From positions 1 through 64,000 of the forward strand of contig OMXJ01000010.1 of NCBI GenBank assembly GCA_900315015.1: a stretch of 64,000 nucleotides of DNA. Reading direction: 5' to 3'. Of the stretch, positions 51,852 to 60,153 are shown in pieces; within the stretch, counting starts at the first letter, position 1, and each line of letters opens with the position of its first letter. Made by a program: the position numbers and the translations under genes. The notes under the pieces were generated by a model. It did no database searches. It was not told the origin of the DNA and saw nothing but the letters and a program-made list of their open reading frames with translations. This DNA comes from an uncultured Eubacteriales bacterium. Its GTDB lineage: Bacteria; Bacillota; Clostridia; Lachnospirales; Lachnospiraceae.

Positions 51852-53057
51852 ATGATAAAAATAACATTTGACGGAAAGCCGGTATTAGACAAAAATAAAT
51901 CCGGCATAGGCTGGTATTCAAGAAATCTGATACACCAGCTGTTAAAAAGTGAAGAATTCGAATGTCACATGAACTATTTCACAAGCGGCCTAAGCAGCGA
52001 AGGAAAAGAAGAAATAAAAAAGCTAAAAGCAGAGGGCATGAAGCTTCATAAAATAGAAAATAAAAGCAGTATGCTCACCAATGCCCTGCTTGTATTTGGC
52101 TATCCCTACAGAAAATATTTCGGAGAAAAAACTGACGTAATGCAGTTTTTTAACTACTTTGTGCCAAGAAGCGTAAATGGGAAAAAAGTGACCATCATTC
52201 ATGATATGGTAATCTATGACCATCCGGAAACGGTAAGATTTAGGACGATGCTCTACTTAAAGCTGGGCCTCCGGAAATCCGTAAAAAGAGCAGACCTTAT
52301 AATAACTGACTCATACTTTAGTAAGGAAAGAATCCTAAAGCACTTAAAGGTAAAAGAAGAAAAGATAAGAGTAATTCATCCTTGCATAGACTATGAAGTG
52401 TTCAATATAAAGAATGCACATAAAGCTGAAATCGTGCAGCAGATAAGAAAAAAGTATTCACTAAAAGAAAAATACATGCTGTATTTAGGAACGCTCGAGC
52501 CTAGAAAAAATATAAAAAGGCTGATATTAGCATATTCGCATCTGGTGGAAAAAAATGCCGGAACCCCAGAGCTTGTAATAGCAGGAGGAAAGGGCTGGAA
52601 GTATCAGGAAATATATAAGACAATAAAAGAAAAAAATCTAGAGAGCAGGGTAAAAATCCTAGGCTATGTAGAAGAAAAAGATGCACCGGTCATCATGGGA
52701 AATGCGATGTTCTTTGTATTTCCATCAATGTATGAGGGCTTTGGAATGCCTCCGGTAGAAGCGCTGGCCTGCGGAACACCGGTAATGGCAGGAAATGCGG
52801 CCTCGCTTCCAGAAGCATTAGAGGAAAATGCGCATTATGTTGACCCGTTCTCAGTAAAAAGTATATATAAAGGCTTAAAATACATGCTGGAAAATTATGA
52901 GAGTTTAAGAAAAGAGCTCTTAGAAAAAAATCTGACAGGCTTTTTTGAGAAATATGACAGCAAAAAAACTGTGAAAAGCTACGAAGAAATATATAGAGAA
53001 ATGTTTCCCGTAAAACTAGAAACAAAAAGTAACGTAAAATTAGAAACAAAAAAGTAA
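51852..53057 (+). CDS. Glycosyltransferase family 4 protein (cluster gene 2)
   Basis: A 401-aa GT-B enzyme. The N-terminal half begins ITFDGKPVLDKNKSGIGWYSR, as in mannosyltransferase-like GT4 proteins. The donor half has YLGTLEPRKNIKRLILAY, VIAGGKGWKY, VKILGYVEEKDAPVIM and FPSMYEGFGMPPVEALACGTPV. The last 15 residues (VKLETKSNVKLETKK) are encoded by a 24-bp tandem repeat that continues past the stop codon. The stop arises because the second repeat unit has six A residues where the first has five, so the length of this C-terminal tail may vary between cells or strains. The enzyme core ends well before the tail. Confidence 0.9.
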   Translation: MIKITFDGKPVLDKNKSGIGWYSRNLIHQLLKSEEFECHMNYFTSGLSSEGKEEIKKLKAEGMKLHKIENKSSMLTNALLVFGYPYRKYFGEKTDVMQFFNYFVPRSVNGKKVTIIHDMVIYDHPETVRFRTMLYLKLGLRKSVKRADLIITDSYFSKERILKHLKVKEEKIRVIHPCIDYEVFNIKNAHKAEIVQQIRKKYSLKEKYMLYLGTLEPRKNIKRLILAYSHLVEKNAGTPELVIAGGKGWKYQEIYKTIKEKNLESRVKILGYVEEKDAPVIMGNAMFFVFPSMYEGFGMPPVEALACGTPVMAGNAASLPEALEENAHYVDPFSVKSIYKGLKYMLENYESLRKELLEKNLTGFFEKYDSKKTVKSYEEIYREMFPVKLETKSNVKLETKK

Positions 53058-53180
53058 CGTAAAATTAGAAACAAAAAGTAACGTAAAACTAGAAACAAAA
53101 AGTAACGTAAAACTAGAAACAAAAAGTAACGTAAAAACTAGAAACAAAAAGTAACGTAAAAAAAGAAACAAAAAGGAATG
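53010..53180 (+). repeat. Tandem repeat, 24-25 bp x 7, overlapping the end of a glycosyltransferase gene
   Basis: Units start at 53010, 53034, 53059, 53083, 53107, 53131 and 53156, the last one degenerate. Unit core: TAGAAACAAAAAGTAACG. Units 2 and 6 are 25 bp long because of an extra A. The repeat codes V-K-L-E-T-K-S-N when the A run is five. Confidence 0.92.
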
Positions 53181-53191
53181 TTAAAAAACAA

Positions 53192-53968
53192 ATGAAGACA
53201 ATAAAAGAAATAATTGGATATCGCGAAATGATAGCAAGTCTGGTAAGAAGAGACTTGCGAGGAAGATATAAGGGCTCGGTGCTGGGCTTTTTTTGGACCT
53301 TTCTTAATCCATTGCTTCAGCTTAGCGTATATACAATAGTATTTTCAAAGATAATGCGAAATGGAATAGAGGATTATTATCTGTTCCTATTCGTAGCACT
53401 TATACCGTGGATGTTTTTTAGCACCTCGGTAGCAAATGGATGCGGAGCAGTAACAACACAGGCTGGAATGGTAAAGAAAATATACTTCCCAAGACAGATC
53501 CTGCCAATAGAGCTGGTGACCAGCCAGTTTGTGAATATGCTCTTTAGCATGTTGGTAGTATTTTTGATATTAATACTATCAGGAAAAGGACTTAGCTTAA
53601 AGCCGCTTATGTTCTTGCCGGTAATAATGCTGATAGAATATTTCCTGGCACTTGGCATGGCACTGCTTGTATCAGCACTTACAGTGTATTTTAGAGACTT
53701 AGAATACCTGATGTCGGTGCTGATACTGGCATGGCAGTTCCTAACACCGGTGCTCTACTCCATCGAAATGGTACCGGAAAATATGAAGACATATTTTTAC
53801 ATAAATCCAATGACTTCGATAATAATAGCATATAGGGACATATTGTATTATAAAAGAGTTCCGGAAATGAATACACTCATACTAGCAGTAGTAGTAGCAA
53901 CTGTATTTATGGTGCTTGGCTGGAATGTATTTTCAAGACTTCAGAAGCGCTTTGCAGAATACCTGTAA
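53192..53968 (+). CDS. ABC-2 type polysaccharide export permease (Wzm/TagG-like)
   Basis: A 258-aa membrane protein with about six helices and the early motif RRDLRGRYKGSVLGFFWTFLNPLLQLSVY, shown here only in its conserved parts RDLRGRYKGS and GFFWTFLNP, which is typical of O-antigen and teichoic acid exporters. It pairs with the ATPase gene at 54132 to move a lipid-linked glycan across the membrane. The 3' end of the gene (from 53933) is the first unit of a 43-bp tandem repeat whose other three copies fill the gap to the ATPase gene. A weak ribosome site, AAGGAATG, lies 13 or so bases before the start. Confidence 0.92.
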   Translation: MKTIKEIIGYREMIASLVRRDLRGRYKGSVLGFFWTFLNPLLQLSVYTIVFSKIMRNGIEDYYLFLFVALIPWMFFSTSVANGCGAVTTQAGMVKKIYFPRQILPIELVTSQFVNMLFSMLVVFLILILSGKGLSLKPLMFLPVIMLIEYFLALGMALLVSALTVYFRDLEYLMSVLILAWQFLTPVLYSIEMVPENMKTYFYINPMTSIIIAYRDILYYKRVPEMNTLILAVVVATVFMVLGWNVFSRLQKRFAEYL

Positions 53969-54104
53969 TCAGTAATCAAGACTTCAGAAGCGCTTTGCAG
54001 AATATCTGTAATCAGTAATCAAGACTTCAGAAGCGCTTTGCAGAATATCTGTAATCAGTAATCAAGACTTCAGAAGCGCTTTTCAGAATACCTGTAATCA
54101 GTAA
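53933..54104 (+). repeat. Tandem repeat, 43 bp x 4, made of the 3' end of the permease gene
   Basis: Copies at 53933-53975, 53976-54018, 54019-54061 and 54062-54104, nearly identical. Core: ACTTCAGAAGCGCTTTGCAG. The first copy encodes the last residues of the permease and contains its stop codon. The period is not a multiple of three, so the extra copies do not extend the frame. Confidence 0.95.
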
Positions 54105-54131
54105 AGAAACAAAGAAAAATCGGAGATAGAA

Positions 54132-54932
54132 ATGAAAGAAGAAAATGCCATAGAGGTAAAGGATGTAAGCAAAAGCTTCATCGTATTTAAAGATAGAGGA
54201 ACCACCCTCAAGGAGCTATTATTATTCAAGAATAGAAGAGAATATGCGGAAAGAAAGGTGCTTGAAAATATAAGCTTTGAGGTAAAAAAAGGAGAGACAG
54301 TAGGTTTGGTCGGGCAGAACGGCTGCGGAAAAAGTACAACCTTAAAGCTCCTTACAAAGATAATATATCCAGATAGCGGAAGCATAGAAGTAAGAGGAAG
54401 AGTATCAAGCCTTCTAGAACTTGGAGCAGGCTTTCATCCTGACATGACAGGAAGAGAAAATATATATATAAATGCCTCCATTTTCGGCTTAAAGAAAAAG
54501 GAAATCGATAAAAGACTAAAGACCATAATACAGTTTTCAGAGCTAGAGGACTTTATAGATAATCCGGTAAGGACTTATTCATCAGGAATGTACATGAGAC
54601 TTGCCTTTGCAGTAGCCATCAATGTAGATGCAGACATACTGCTTATCGATGAAATACTATCAGTAGGTGATGCCGGCTTTAGACAAAAGTGTTATGAAAA
54701 AATGCAGGAAATAAAGGAAAAAGGCACGACAATAGTATTAGTATCCCATTCCACCGACCAGGTAGAAGAACTATGTGACAGATGTTACTGGATAAATAAC
54801 GGAAGAATAGTCATGGAAGGAAAGCCGGAAGAGGTGGACGAGGCCTACTATGAATACCTGGAGGCTGAAAGAGAAAGAATAGAAGAAAAAGAGAGAAATG
54901 CAGAAATAGAAAATCAGGGAAGCAATCAATGA
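54132..54932 (+). CDS. Polysaccharide ABC exporter ATPase (Wzt/TagH-like)
   Basis: A 266-aa ATPase with Walker A GQNGCGKST at 61-69 (Lys67), Q-loop region LLELGAGFHPDMTGREN, ABC signature YSSGMYMRLAFA near 149-160, Walker B ILLIDEILSVGD with Asp173-Glu174, and the switch His in LVSHS. LLELGAGFHP is characteristic of the O-antigen/teichoic acid export subfamily. It ends about 20 residues after the ATPase domain, so it lacks the C-terminal carbohydrate-binding domain of Wzt proteins that read a chain-end modification. Export is then likely independent of such a cap. The stop overlaps the start of the next gene by 4 bases (ATGA), showing translational coupling. Confidence 0.95.
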   Translation: MKEENAIEVKDVSKSFIVFKDRGTTLKELLLFKNRREYAERKVLENISFEVKKGETVGLVGQNGCGKSTTLKLLTKIIYPDSGSIEVRGRVSSLLELGAGFHPDMTGRENIYINASIFGLKKKEIDKRLKTIIQFSELEDFIDNPVRTYSSGMYMRLAFAVAINVDADILLIDEILSVGDAGFRQKCYEKMQEIKEKGTTIVLVSHSTDQVEELCDRCYWINNGRIVMEGKPEEVDEAYYEYLEAERERIEEKERNAEIENQGSNQ

Positions 54933-56116
54933 AAAAAATAGCATTTGTAGCGCCTTGGTACGGAGAAAACATACCAGGCGGAGCAGAAACGGAATTAAGG
55001 GGAATAGTAGACCATTTTCACGAAGCAGGCGCTGATGTAGAAGTGCTAACGACCTGCGTAGAGAAGTTTGGAAGCGACTGGAGCAAGAATTACTATAAGC
55101 CGGGCGACTATTTGGTAAACGGCGTAAAAACCAAAAGATTTAAGGTAAGAGAAAGAGACACTGCAGCTTTTGATCAGGTAAATGCAAAACTCATGCAGGG
55201 CATTTCAATAAATGAAAAAGAAGAAGAGACCTTCCTTAGGGAAATGGTAAATAGCCTTGATCTCTATAAATACATAAGAGAAAAGCAGGATGAATATGGC
55301 TTGTTCGTATATATACCGTACATGTTCGGAACCACCTATTACGGGGTGCTCTCAGTACCGGAAAAATCGGTAGTAATACCCTGCTTTCACGAAGAATCGT
55401 ATATCCATATAAACCTATACAAAAAAGCCTTTGAGAACTGCGCAGGCATGGTATATCTGTCATTTCCGGAAATGAACACAGCAAATAGCGTATTCAATCT
55501 AAAAAATGTAAAGCAGATGGTGCTAGGAGCAGGCGTAGAAACGGATTTTGACTATGATGCAGCGGCATTTAGAAAGAAATTTGACATAAAAGAGCCCTTC
55601 ATCTTGTATGCCGGAAGAAAAGATGAAGGAAAAAATATATATCTCCTTCTTAAGTATTTCGGAGAATATAAGCTAAGACATAGTAAGGATAAAACAAAGC
55701 TGGTGCTCATAGGCGGAGGAAGTTTAAATGTACCGGAGAGCCTGAAAAAAGAAGTAATAGATTTAGGCTTTGTAGACCTTCAGGATAAATATAATGCCTA
55801 TGCAGCAGCGGAAATGCTCTGCCAGCCGTCAATACATGAGAGTTTTTCCATTGTAATAATGGAGAGCTGGCTATGCAGGAGGCCGGTACTCGTGCATGAA
55901 AAATGTGACGTAACCAAAAAATTCGTAGTAGATAATAATGCAGGGCTGTATTTCGATAATTATTTTGAATTTGAAGGATGTGTTGATTATATAAAGCATA
56001 ATCCTGAAATAGCAGAAGAGATGGGTGAAAAGGGAAGAAAATTTGTTCTGGAAAATTTTGCATGGAATGTAATAGTAGAAAAATATACAAAATTCTTTAG
56101 CAGCTTGGAAAGATGA
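54929..56116 (+). CDS. Glycosyltransferase family 4 protein (cluster gene 5)
   Basis: A 395-aa GT-B enzyme. It begins IAFVAPWYGENIPGGAETE, with the GG loop, and has ILYAGRKDEGKNIYLLLKY, LVLIGGGSL and QPSIHESFSIVIMESWLCRRPVL in the donor half. It is closely related in layout to the 56767 protein. Both share the segment VLTTCVEKF / VLTTKAVDY after the first Rossmann strand and the donor motif GRxDEGKN. The two probably arose by duplication and may act in succession on the same glycan. It overlaps the ATPase gene by 4 bases. Confidence 0.9.
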   Translation: MKKIAFVAPWYGENIPGGAETELRGIVDHFHEAGADVEVLTTCVEKFGSDWSKNYYKPGDYLVNGVKTKRFKVRERDTAAFDQVNAKLMQGISINEKEEETFLREMVNSLDLYKYIREKQDEYGLFVYIPYMFGTTYYGVLSVPEKSVVIPCFHEESYIHINLYKKAFENCAGMVYLSFPEMNTANSVFNLKNVKQMVLGAGVETDFDYDAAAFRKKFDIKEPFILYAGRKDEGKNIYLLLKYFGEYKLRHSKDKTKLVLIGGGSLNVPESLKKEVIDLGFVDLQDKYNAYAAAEMLCQPSIHESFSIVIMESWLCRRPVLVHEKCDVTKKFVVDNNAGLYFDNYFEFEGCVDYIKHNPEIAEEMGEKGRKFVLENFAWNVIVEKYTKFFSSLER

Positions 56117-56126
56117 AGGATGAAGG

Positions 56127-56774
56127 ATGATAGAAGGAAAGATGAATGAAATAAGTACAGAAAGAATAATGACTGAAATACGCCGGAATATCGAAAGAAG
56201 AGGCTATACAAAGGAATGCCTCAGGTTTGATGATGTGGTGCTGCCATCAGAAGTAAAGGAAAGTACGCCTGTAGTTTCGCGCAGCGCAGGATTTAGCGAA
56301 GGAGAATTTGAACTTCAGGTAAATCTCATGAATTCAAGCTGCAGCGTACCAATAAATACAAATATAGAAGAAGGAAACTTCATAAAAAGGTTTATGAAGA
56401 AAATATCCAGGAAAATGGTAATGTGGCTTCTTAAGCCGGTCGTAGATTATCAAAATAACTTTAATGCGGCCACAGTAAGAACAATGAATCAGGTCTTCAG
56501 ATATGTAAAGGAAGATAAATATGTAGCAGATGAGGTAAAAAAGCTCTCAGAAGGAACTGCGCTCGAAAAAAAGGAGACTAAAGAGATAAAATCTCCTGCT
56601 GCGATGGGCCTTAAGAGCAGCGAATATAATAACCTTAAATTTACCAAAGAGCAGCAGCTCTTCATAGACAGCAAGGAACAGGAAATAGAAGAGCTGACGA
56701 CAAGGCTCATAGTATTAGAAGCAAAGATAGCAGCAATGGAAAATACGAATAGACGGAACCTTTACAATGAATAA
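56127..56774 (+). CDS. Hypothetical protein with C-terminal coiled coil, polysaccharide cluster
   Basis: A 215-aa soluble protein without signal peptide or membrane helix. The N terminus (IMTEIRRNIERRGYTKECLRFDDV) resembles the short leader region I recall in front of methyltransferases and glycosyltransferases in clostridial polysaccharide loci, but no enzymatic domain follows. A region with aromatic and basic residues is at about 85-130. A predicted coiled coil occupies about 165-210 (EQQLFIDSKEQEIEELTTRL). Two start codons are possible, 56127 and 56142, both with GAAGGA upstream. The 3' end overlaps the next glycosyltransferase by 8 bases, so the two are coupled. It may be a scaffold for the glycosyltransferases, which is an inference from position. 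Confidence 0.7.
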   Translation: MIEGKMNEISTERIMTEIRRNIERRGYTKECLRFDDVVLPSEVKESTPVVSRSAGFSEGEFELQVNLMNSSCSVPINTNIEEGNFIKRFMKKISRKMVMWLLKPVVDYQNNFNAATVRTMNQVFRYVKEDKYVADEVKKLSEGTALEKKETKEIKSPAAMGLKSSEYNNLKFTKEQQLFIDSKEQEIEELTTRLIVLEAKIAAMENTNRRNLYNE

Positions 56775-57963
56775 AATATGTTTTGTAGTACAAAGATACG
56801 GCCTGGAGGTCAATGGCGGAGCGGAGCTGTTAACTAGAGAATTAGCAGAGCGCATGGGAAAGTGGTACCAAGTAGAAGTGCTTACCACAAAAGCAGTAGA
56901 CTATATGACCTGGAAGGACGAATACATAAACGACACTGAAGATATAAACGGTGTTTTTGTAAGAAGATTTTCAGTAGCAAGAGAAAGAAATCAGGATAGA
57001 TTTAATTCCATAAATGAAAAATTCTTAACAGGCTCCTTTACAAAGAAAGCTGAAGAGGAAGAATGGATAAATGAACAGGGCCCATTAGTGCCATCATTAG
57101 TAGAGTACATAAGAGATCACTATGATGAATATGACGTATTTCTTTTATGCACCTACCTCTATTATCCAACAGTAATGGGAATAACAGAGGCGGCCTCAAA
57201 GGCGATAGTGCTGCCATATGCGCATGACGAGCCTTATATCAGGATGAAGACCTATGACAGAGTGTTTCTATTGCCTAGAGCCTTTTTCTTTCTGACAAGC
57301 GAAGAAAGAGACCTTGTAAGGCACAGATATAATAACTATGCAATACCTTACCAGATAGGGGGAGCCGGAGTGGATATCCCGGAGAGCATAAGCCGGAATA
57401 AAGAATATTCAGCAGAAAAATTTAAAGAAAAATATGGCCTTGATAATTACATAGTATATGTAGGAAGAATAGACGAAGGAAAGAACTGTCCGGAATTATT
57501 TGAATTCTTCTTAAAATTCAAGCAGAGAAATCCATCAGATCTAAAGCTTGTACTAATGGGAAAAGCAGTAATAGACATACCTGAAAATAGCGACATAGTA
57601 TCGCTCGGCTTTGTAAGTGAAGAAGATAAATATGCGGGAATAGCGGGAAGCAAATTCCTTGTAATCCCATCCAAATTTGAAAGTTTATCGATCGTAGTAT
57701 TAGAAGCCTTTGCCCTAAAAAGGCCGGTACTTGTAGATGAAGCCTCAGAGGTACTTAAAGGCCACTGCATAAAAAGCGGCGGCGGCTATTATTACAGAAA
57801 ATATCAGGGCTTTGAGCAGAAAATGCTAAAACTCCTTCTTCACTGGAATGAAAGAAATAAAATGGGAGCAGCAGGGTATGAATATGTGCAGAAGAATTAC
57901 CAGTGGGAAGTGATATGTAGAAAACTGAAGATGCTGATAGATAAAGTAGCAGAAGAGAAGTGA
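56767..57963 (+). CDS. Glycosyltransferase family 4 protein (cluster gene 7)
   Basis: A 398-aa GT-B enzyme starting ICFVVQRYGLEVNGGAELL, with donor-half motifs YVGRIDEGKNCPELFEFF, LVLMGKAVIDIP, SLGFVSEEDKYAGI and IPSKFESLSIVVLEAFALKRPVL. It is similar to the 54929 protein and is translationally coupled to the coiled-coil gene upstream (8-base overlap). The acceptor and sugar are unknown. Confidence 0.9.
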   Translation: MNKICFVVQRYGLEVNGGAELLTRELAERMGKWYQVEVLTTKAVDYMTWKDEYINDTEDINGVFVRRFSVARERNQDRFNSINEKFLTGSFTKKAEEEEWINEQGPLVPSLVEYIRDHYDEYDVFLLCTYLYYPTVMGITEAASKAIVLPYAHDEPYIRMKTYDRVFLLPRAFFFLTSEERDLVRHRYNNYAIPYQIGGAGVDIPESISRNKEYSAEKFKEKYGLDNYIVYVGRIDEGKNCPELFEFFLKFKQRNPSDLKLVLMGKAVIDIPENSDIVSLGFVSEEDKYAGIAGSKFLVIPSKFESLSIVVLEAFALKRPVLVDEASEVLKGHCIKSGGGYYYRKYQGFEQKMLKLLLHWNERNKMGAAGYEYVQKNYQWEVICRKLKMLIDKVAEEK

Positions 57964-58071
57964 AGCGTTAAATGGTTCACCAGACTTAAGACACAAGTAA
58001 CACAAATAACTGATAGAAAAACATAAGTAATGTAAAAAACTTTATAGAAAAACCACCGGAAGGAAAACAAA

Positions 58072-59943
58072 ATGAAAGTATACCAGATGTTGCCGACCCT
58101 GGCGTATGGTGATGCAATAGGAAATGACGTAGTGGCACTAGGCGATGCATTAGAAGAGAGCGGCTACGAAACAGCCATATATGCAAAGAATATAGATAAA
58201 AGAATGCTGAAAAATAAGCTTGTAAAGCATTATTCAGAATATGTCGATGCAGAAGATATCATAATATTATATCACCTGTCCATCGGTGATACCATGAATG
58301 ATGAATTAAGAGGCTTTGCGGCAAGAAAATTCTTTATATATCATAACATAACACCGGCAGAATTTTTTAAGCCATATAATCCGGCAGCAGAAAAAATGTG
58401 CGAAGAAGGCCTTGAGAGCATAAAGAGCCTGAGAGACGTGCCGGAAATGGTATTTGCAGACTCCGCCTTCAATAAAAAAGACCTCATAAGCTATGGCTAT
58501 AAATGCCCGATAGAAGTATTGCCAATACTGATAGCCTTTGACGATTATAAAAAAATGCCGGCAGAGGGCGTGCTGAAAAAGTATCGAAATGACGGCTATA
58601 CCAACATAATGTTTGCAGGAAGAGTAGCACCGAATAAAAAGCAGGAGGATGTAATAACTTCATTTTACTACTATAACACCTACATAAATCCTAAATCCAG
58701 ACTGTTCATAGTAGGCAGCTACAATGAAAATGACCTGTATTATAGAAAGCTAAAGGCCTATAAAGAAGAGCTGGAGCTGGAAAATGTAATAATGACAGGA
58801 CATATTCCATTTAACGAAATACTATCATATTATAGACTAGCAGATGTATTCCTGTGCCTTAGCGAGCATGAAGGTTTTTGCGTGCCATTAGTAGAAGCAA
58901 TGTATTTCAAAAAGCCGGTAATAGCCTATGACAGCACGGCTGTCGGAGAAACACTTGGAGGAAGTGCCCTGCTCCTAAAAGAAAAGGACCCAAGAATAGT
59001 AGCAGAAGCAATAAATCAGGTGGTATCTGGTGAAGAAATACGCTCTGCCATAATTGAAAATGAAGAAGAAAGACTAGCCTTCTTTGACAATGACCTTATA
59101 AAGGACTATTTCATAAAGAAATTAAAGGCCTATATAAAAAATGAAAGAAATGCCGATGGCGTAGTAATAGAAGGAAATGAAGAAGAGGAAGAAATAGCCC
59201 AGGAGAAGGAATTAAAAAGGGTGATAGCCTCCATCTTTAATGGAATACTAGGCAGAAAACCATCGAAAAAAGAACTTGAGAATTACTACTTAGAAATAAT
59301 AAAAGCGGATACAGAAACCTATAAGAACATAATAAGTAATATGTATAATTCAGATGAGCATAAAAATAGGGGACTGAATATAGAAGAGTACATACAATCG
59401 CTATATGTTGCCGTTCTTCTTAGAACACCGGAGGAGGCAGATGTTATCAGGTGGAAAAAGAGAATAATGGCGACAGGAATGAATCGAAAGAGAGTGCTTG
59501 AAAAAATTCTTGCTTCAGAAGAATTCATGGAGGTAGAAAAACGTTTAGAGTATCTTAAGACAATAGTAGGTGAAAATCATATAAAGGAATACATAAAGAA
59601 TTTATACCAGAATGCACTAGACAGAAAACTTTCTGAAAAAGAAATCAATAACTGGTATGATTCGGTTATGAATAAAAAAATCAAAATAGAAGAAATAGCC
59701 TTTGAAATATTAAATTCAAAAGAATATAAGAACCGCAGAATGGTAGAAGATCTCTACAAGCTTTTACTTGGCAGAAGACCGGAAAGCAGTGAAATAAAGG
59801 CTGCATTAGATCAGCTTAATAATGACTTCATAACTGAAGAGGATGTAAGCAGATCAATAATAGCCTCAGCGGAATTTAAAGAAAAGACCAGCGAAATATC
59901 AAGAGTACTGGAGTACATTTCAAAACCACAAAGTTTAGAATAA
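58072..59943 (+). CDS. Glycosyltransferase family 4 protein with C-terminal DUF4214 repeats
   Basis: A 623-aa cytoplasmic protein. The GT-B domain (1-365 or so) has QMLPTLAYGDAIGNDV at the start, MFAGRVAPNKKQEDVI, LFIVGSYNENDL and CLSEHEGFCVPLVEAMYFKKPV. A Glu-rich linker (about 363-380) leads to at least three DUF4214-type helical repeats over about 380-615: IFNGILGRKPSKKELENYY, LYVAVLLRTPEEADVIRW, LYQNALDRKLSEKEINNWY and LYKLLLGRRPESSEI. DUF4214 is otherwise seen here on secreted proteins (27258, 47678), so its use on a cytoplasmic enzyme suggests that the domain recognises the glycan being built. The gene has AAGGAAA 10 bases upstream. No clear terminator separates it from the butyrate operon promoter 38 bases later. 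Confidence 0.9.
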   Translation: MKVYQMLPTLAYGDAIGNDVVALGDALEESGYETAIYAKNIDKRMLKNKLVKHYSEYVDAEDIIILYHLSIGDTMNDELRGFAARKFFIYHNITPAEFFKPYNPAAEKMCEEGLESIKSLRDVPEMVFADSAFNKKDLISYGYKCPIEVLPILIAFDDYKKMPAEGVLKKYRNDGYTNIMFAGRVAPNKKQEDVITSFYYYNTYINPKSRLFIVGSYNENDLYYRKLKAYKEELELENVIMTGHIPFNEILSYYRLADVFLCLSEHEGFCVPLVEAMYFKKPVIAYDSTAVGETLGGSALLLKEKDPRIVAEAINQVVSGEEIRSAIIENEEERLAFFDNDLIKDYFIKKLKAYIKNERNADGVVIEGNEEEEEIAQEKELKRVIASIFNGILGRKPSKKELENYYLEIIKADTETYKNIISNMYNSDEHKNRGLNIEEYIQSLYVAVLLRTPEEADVIRWKKRIMATGMNRKRVLEKILASEEFMEVEKRLEYLKTIVGENHIKEYIKNLYQNALDRKLSEKEINNWYDSVMNKKIKIEEIAFEILNSKEYKNRRMVEDLYKLLLGRRPESSEIKAALDQLNNDFITEEDVSRSIIASAEFKEKTSEISRVLEYISKPQSLE

Positions 59944-59980
59944 TTTTAGAAAAATCATGCGCAAAAAGATTGATAAAAAT

Positions 59981-60009
59981 TTGACAAAGTCACTAAAGTA
60001 TGATATACT
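59981..60009 (+). promoter_or_regulatory. Promoter of the butyrate operon
   Basis: A perfect TTGACA (59981-59986), a 17-bp spacer and TATACT (60004-60009) with the extended element TGA. This is the strongest promoter match in the window, in keeping with a highly expressed central pathway. Confidence 0.85.
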
Positions 60010-60031
60010 ACATTCAACTTTATGCCTATAA

Positions 60032-60085
60032 GTGAAAAATGTGAAAAAAATTTACTTGAAATTCAAGCAATATTCACAGTTTCAC
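60032..60085 (+). promoter_or_regulatory. Nested inverted repeat in the thl leader
   Basis: The outer arms GTGAAAAATGTGAA (60032-60045) and TTCACAGTTTCAC (60073-60085) pair with small mismatches. Inside is the perfect 13-bp palindrome CTTGAAATTCAAG (60055-60067). The leader is about 138 nt long. It could be a stabilising 5' structure or a site for a redox regulator such as Rex, but the words do not clearly match the Rex consensus. Confidence 0.5.
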
Positions 60086-60153
60086 GCTATAGTTATAAAA
60101 GGTAATTAACCTACAATTTAACAATTTTTAAAACAACATAGGAGGACACCTAA

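Noticed and set aside
53010..53180. CRISPR-like array after a glycosyltransferase gene
   Set aside because: It has head-to-tail 24-25-bp units without spacers, and the array is partly coding.
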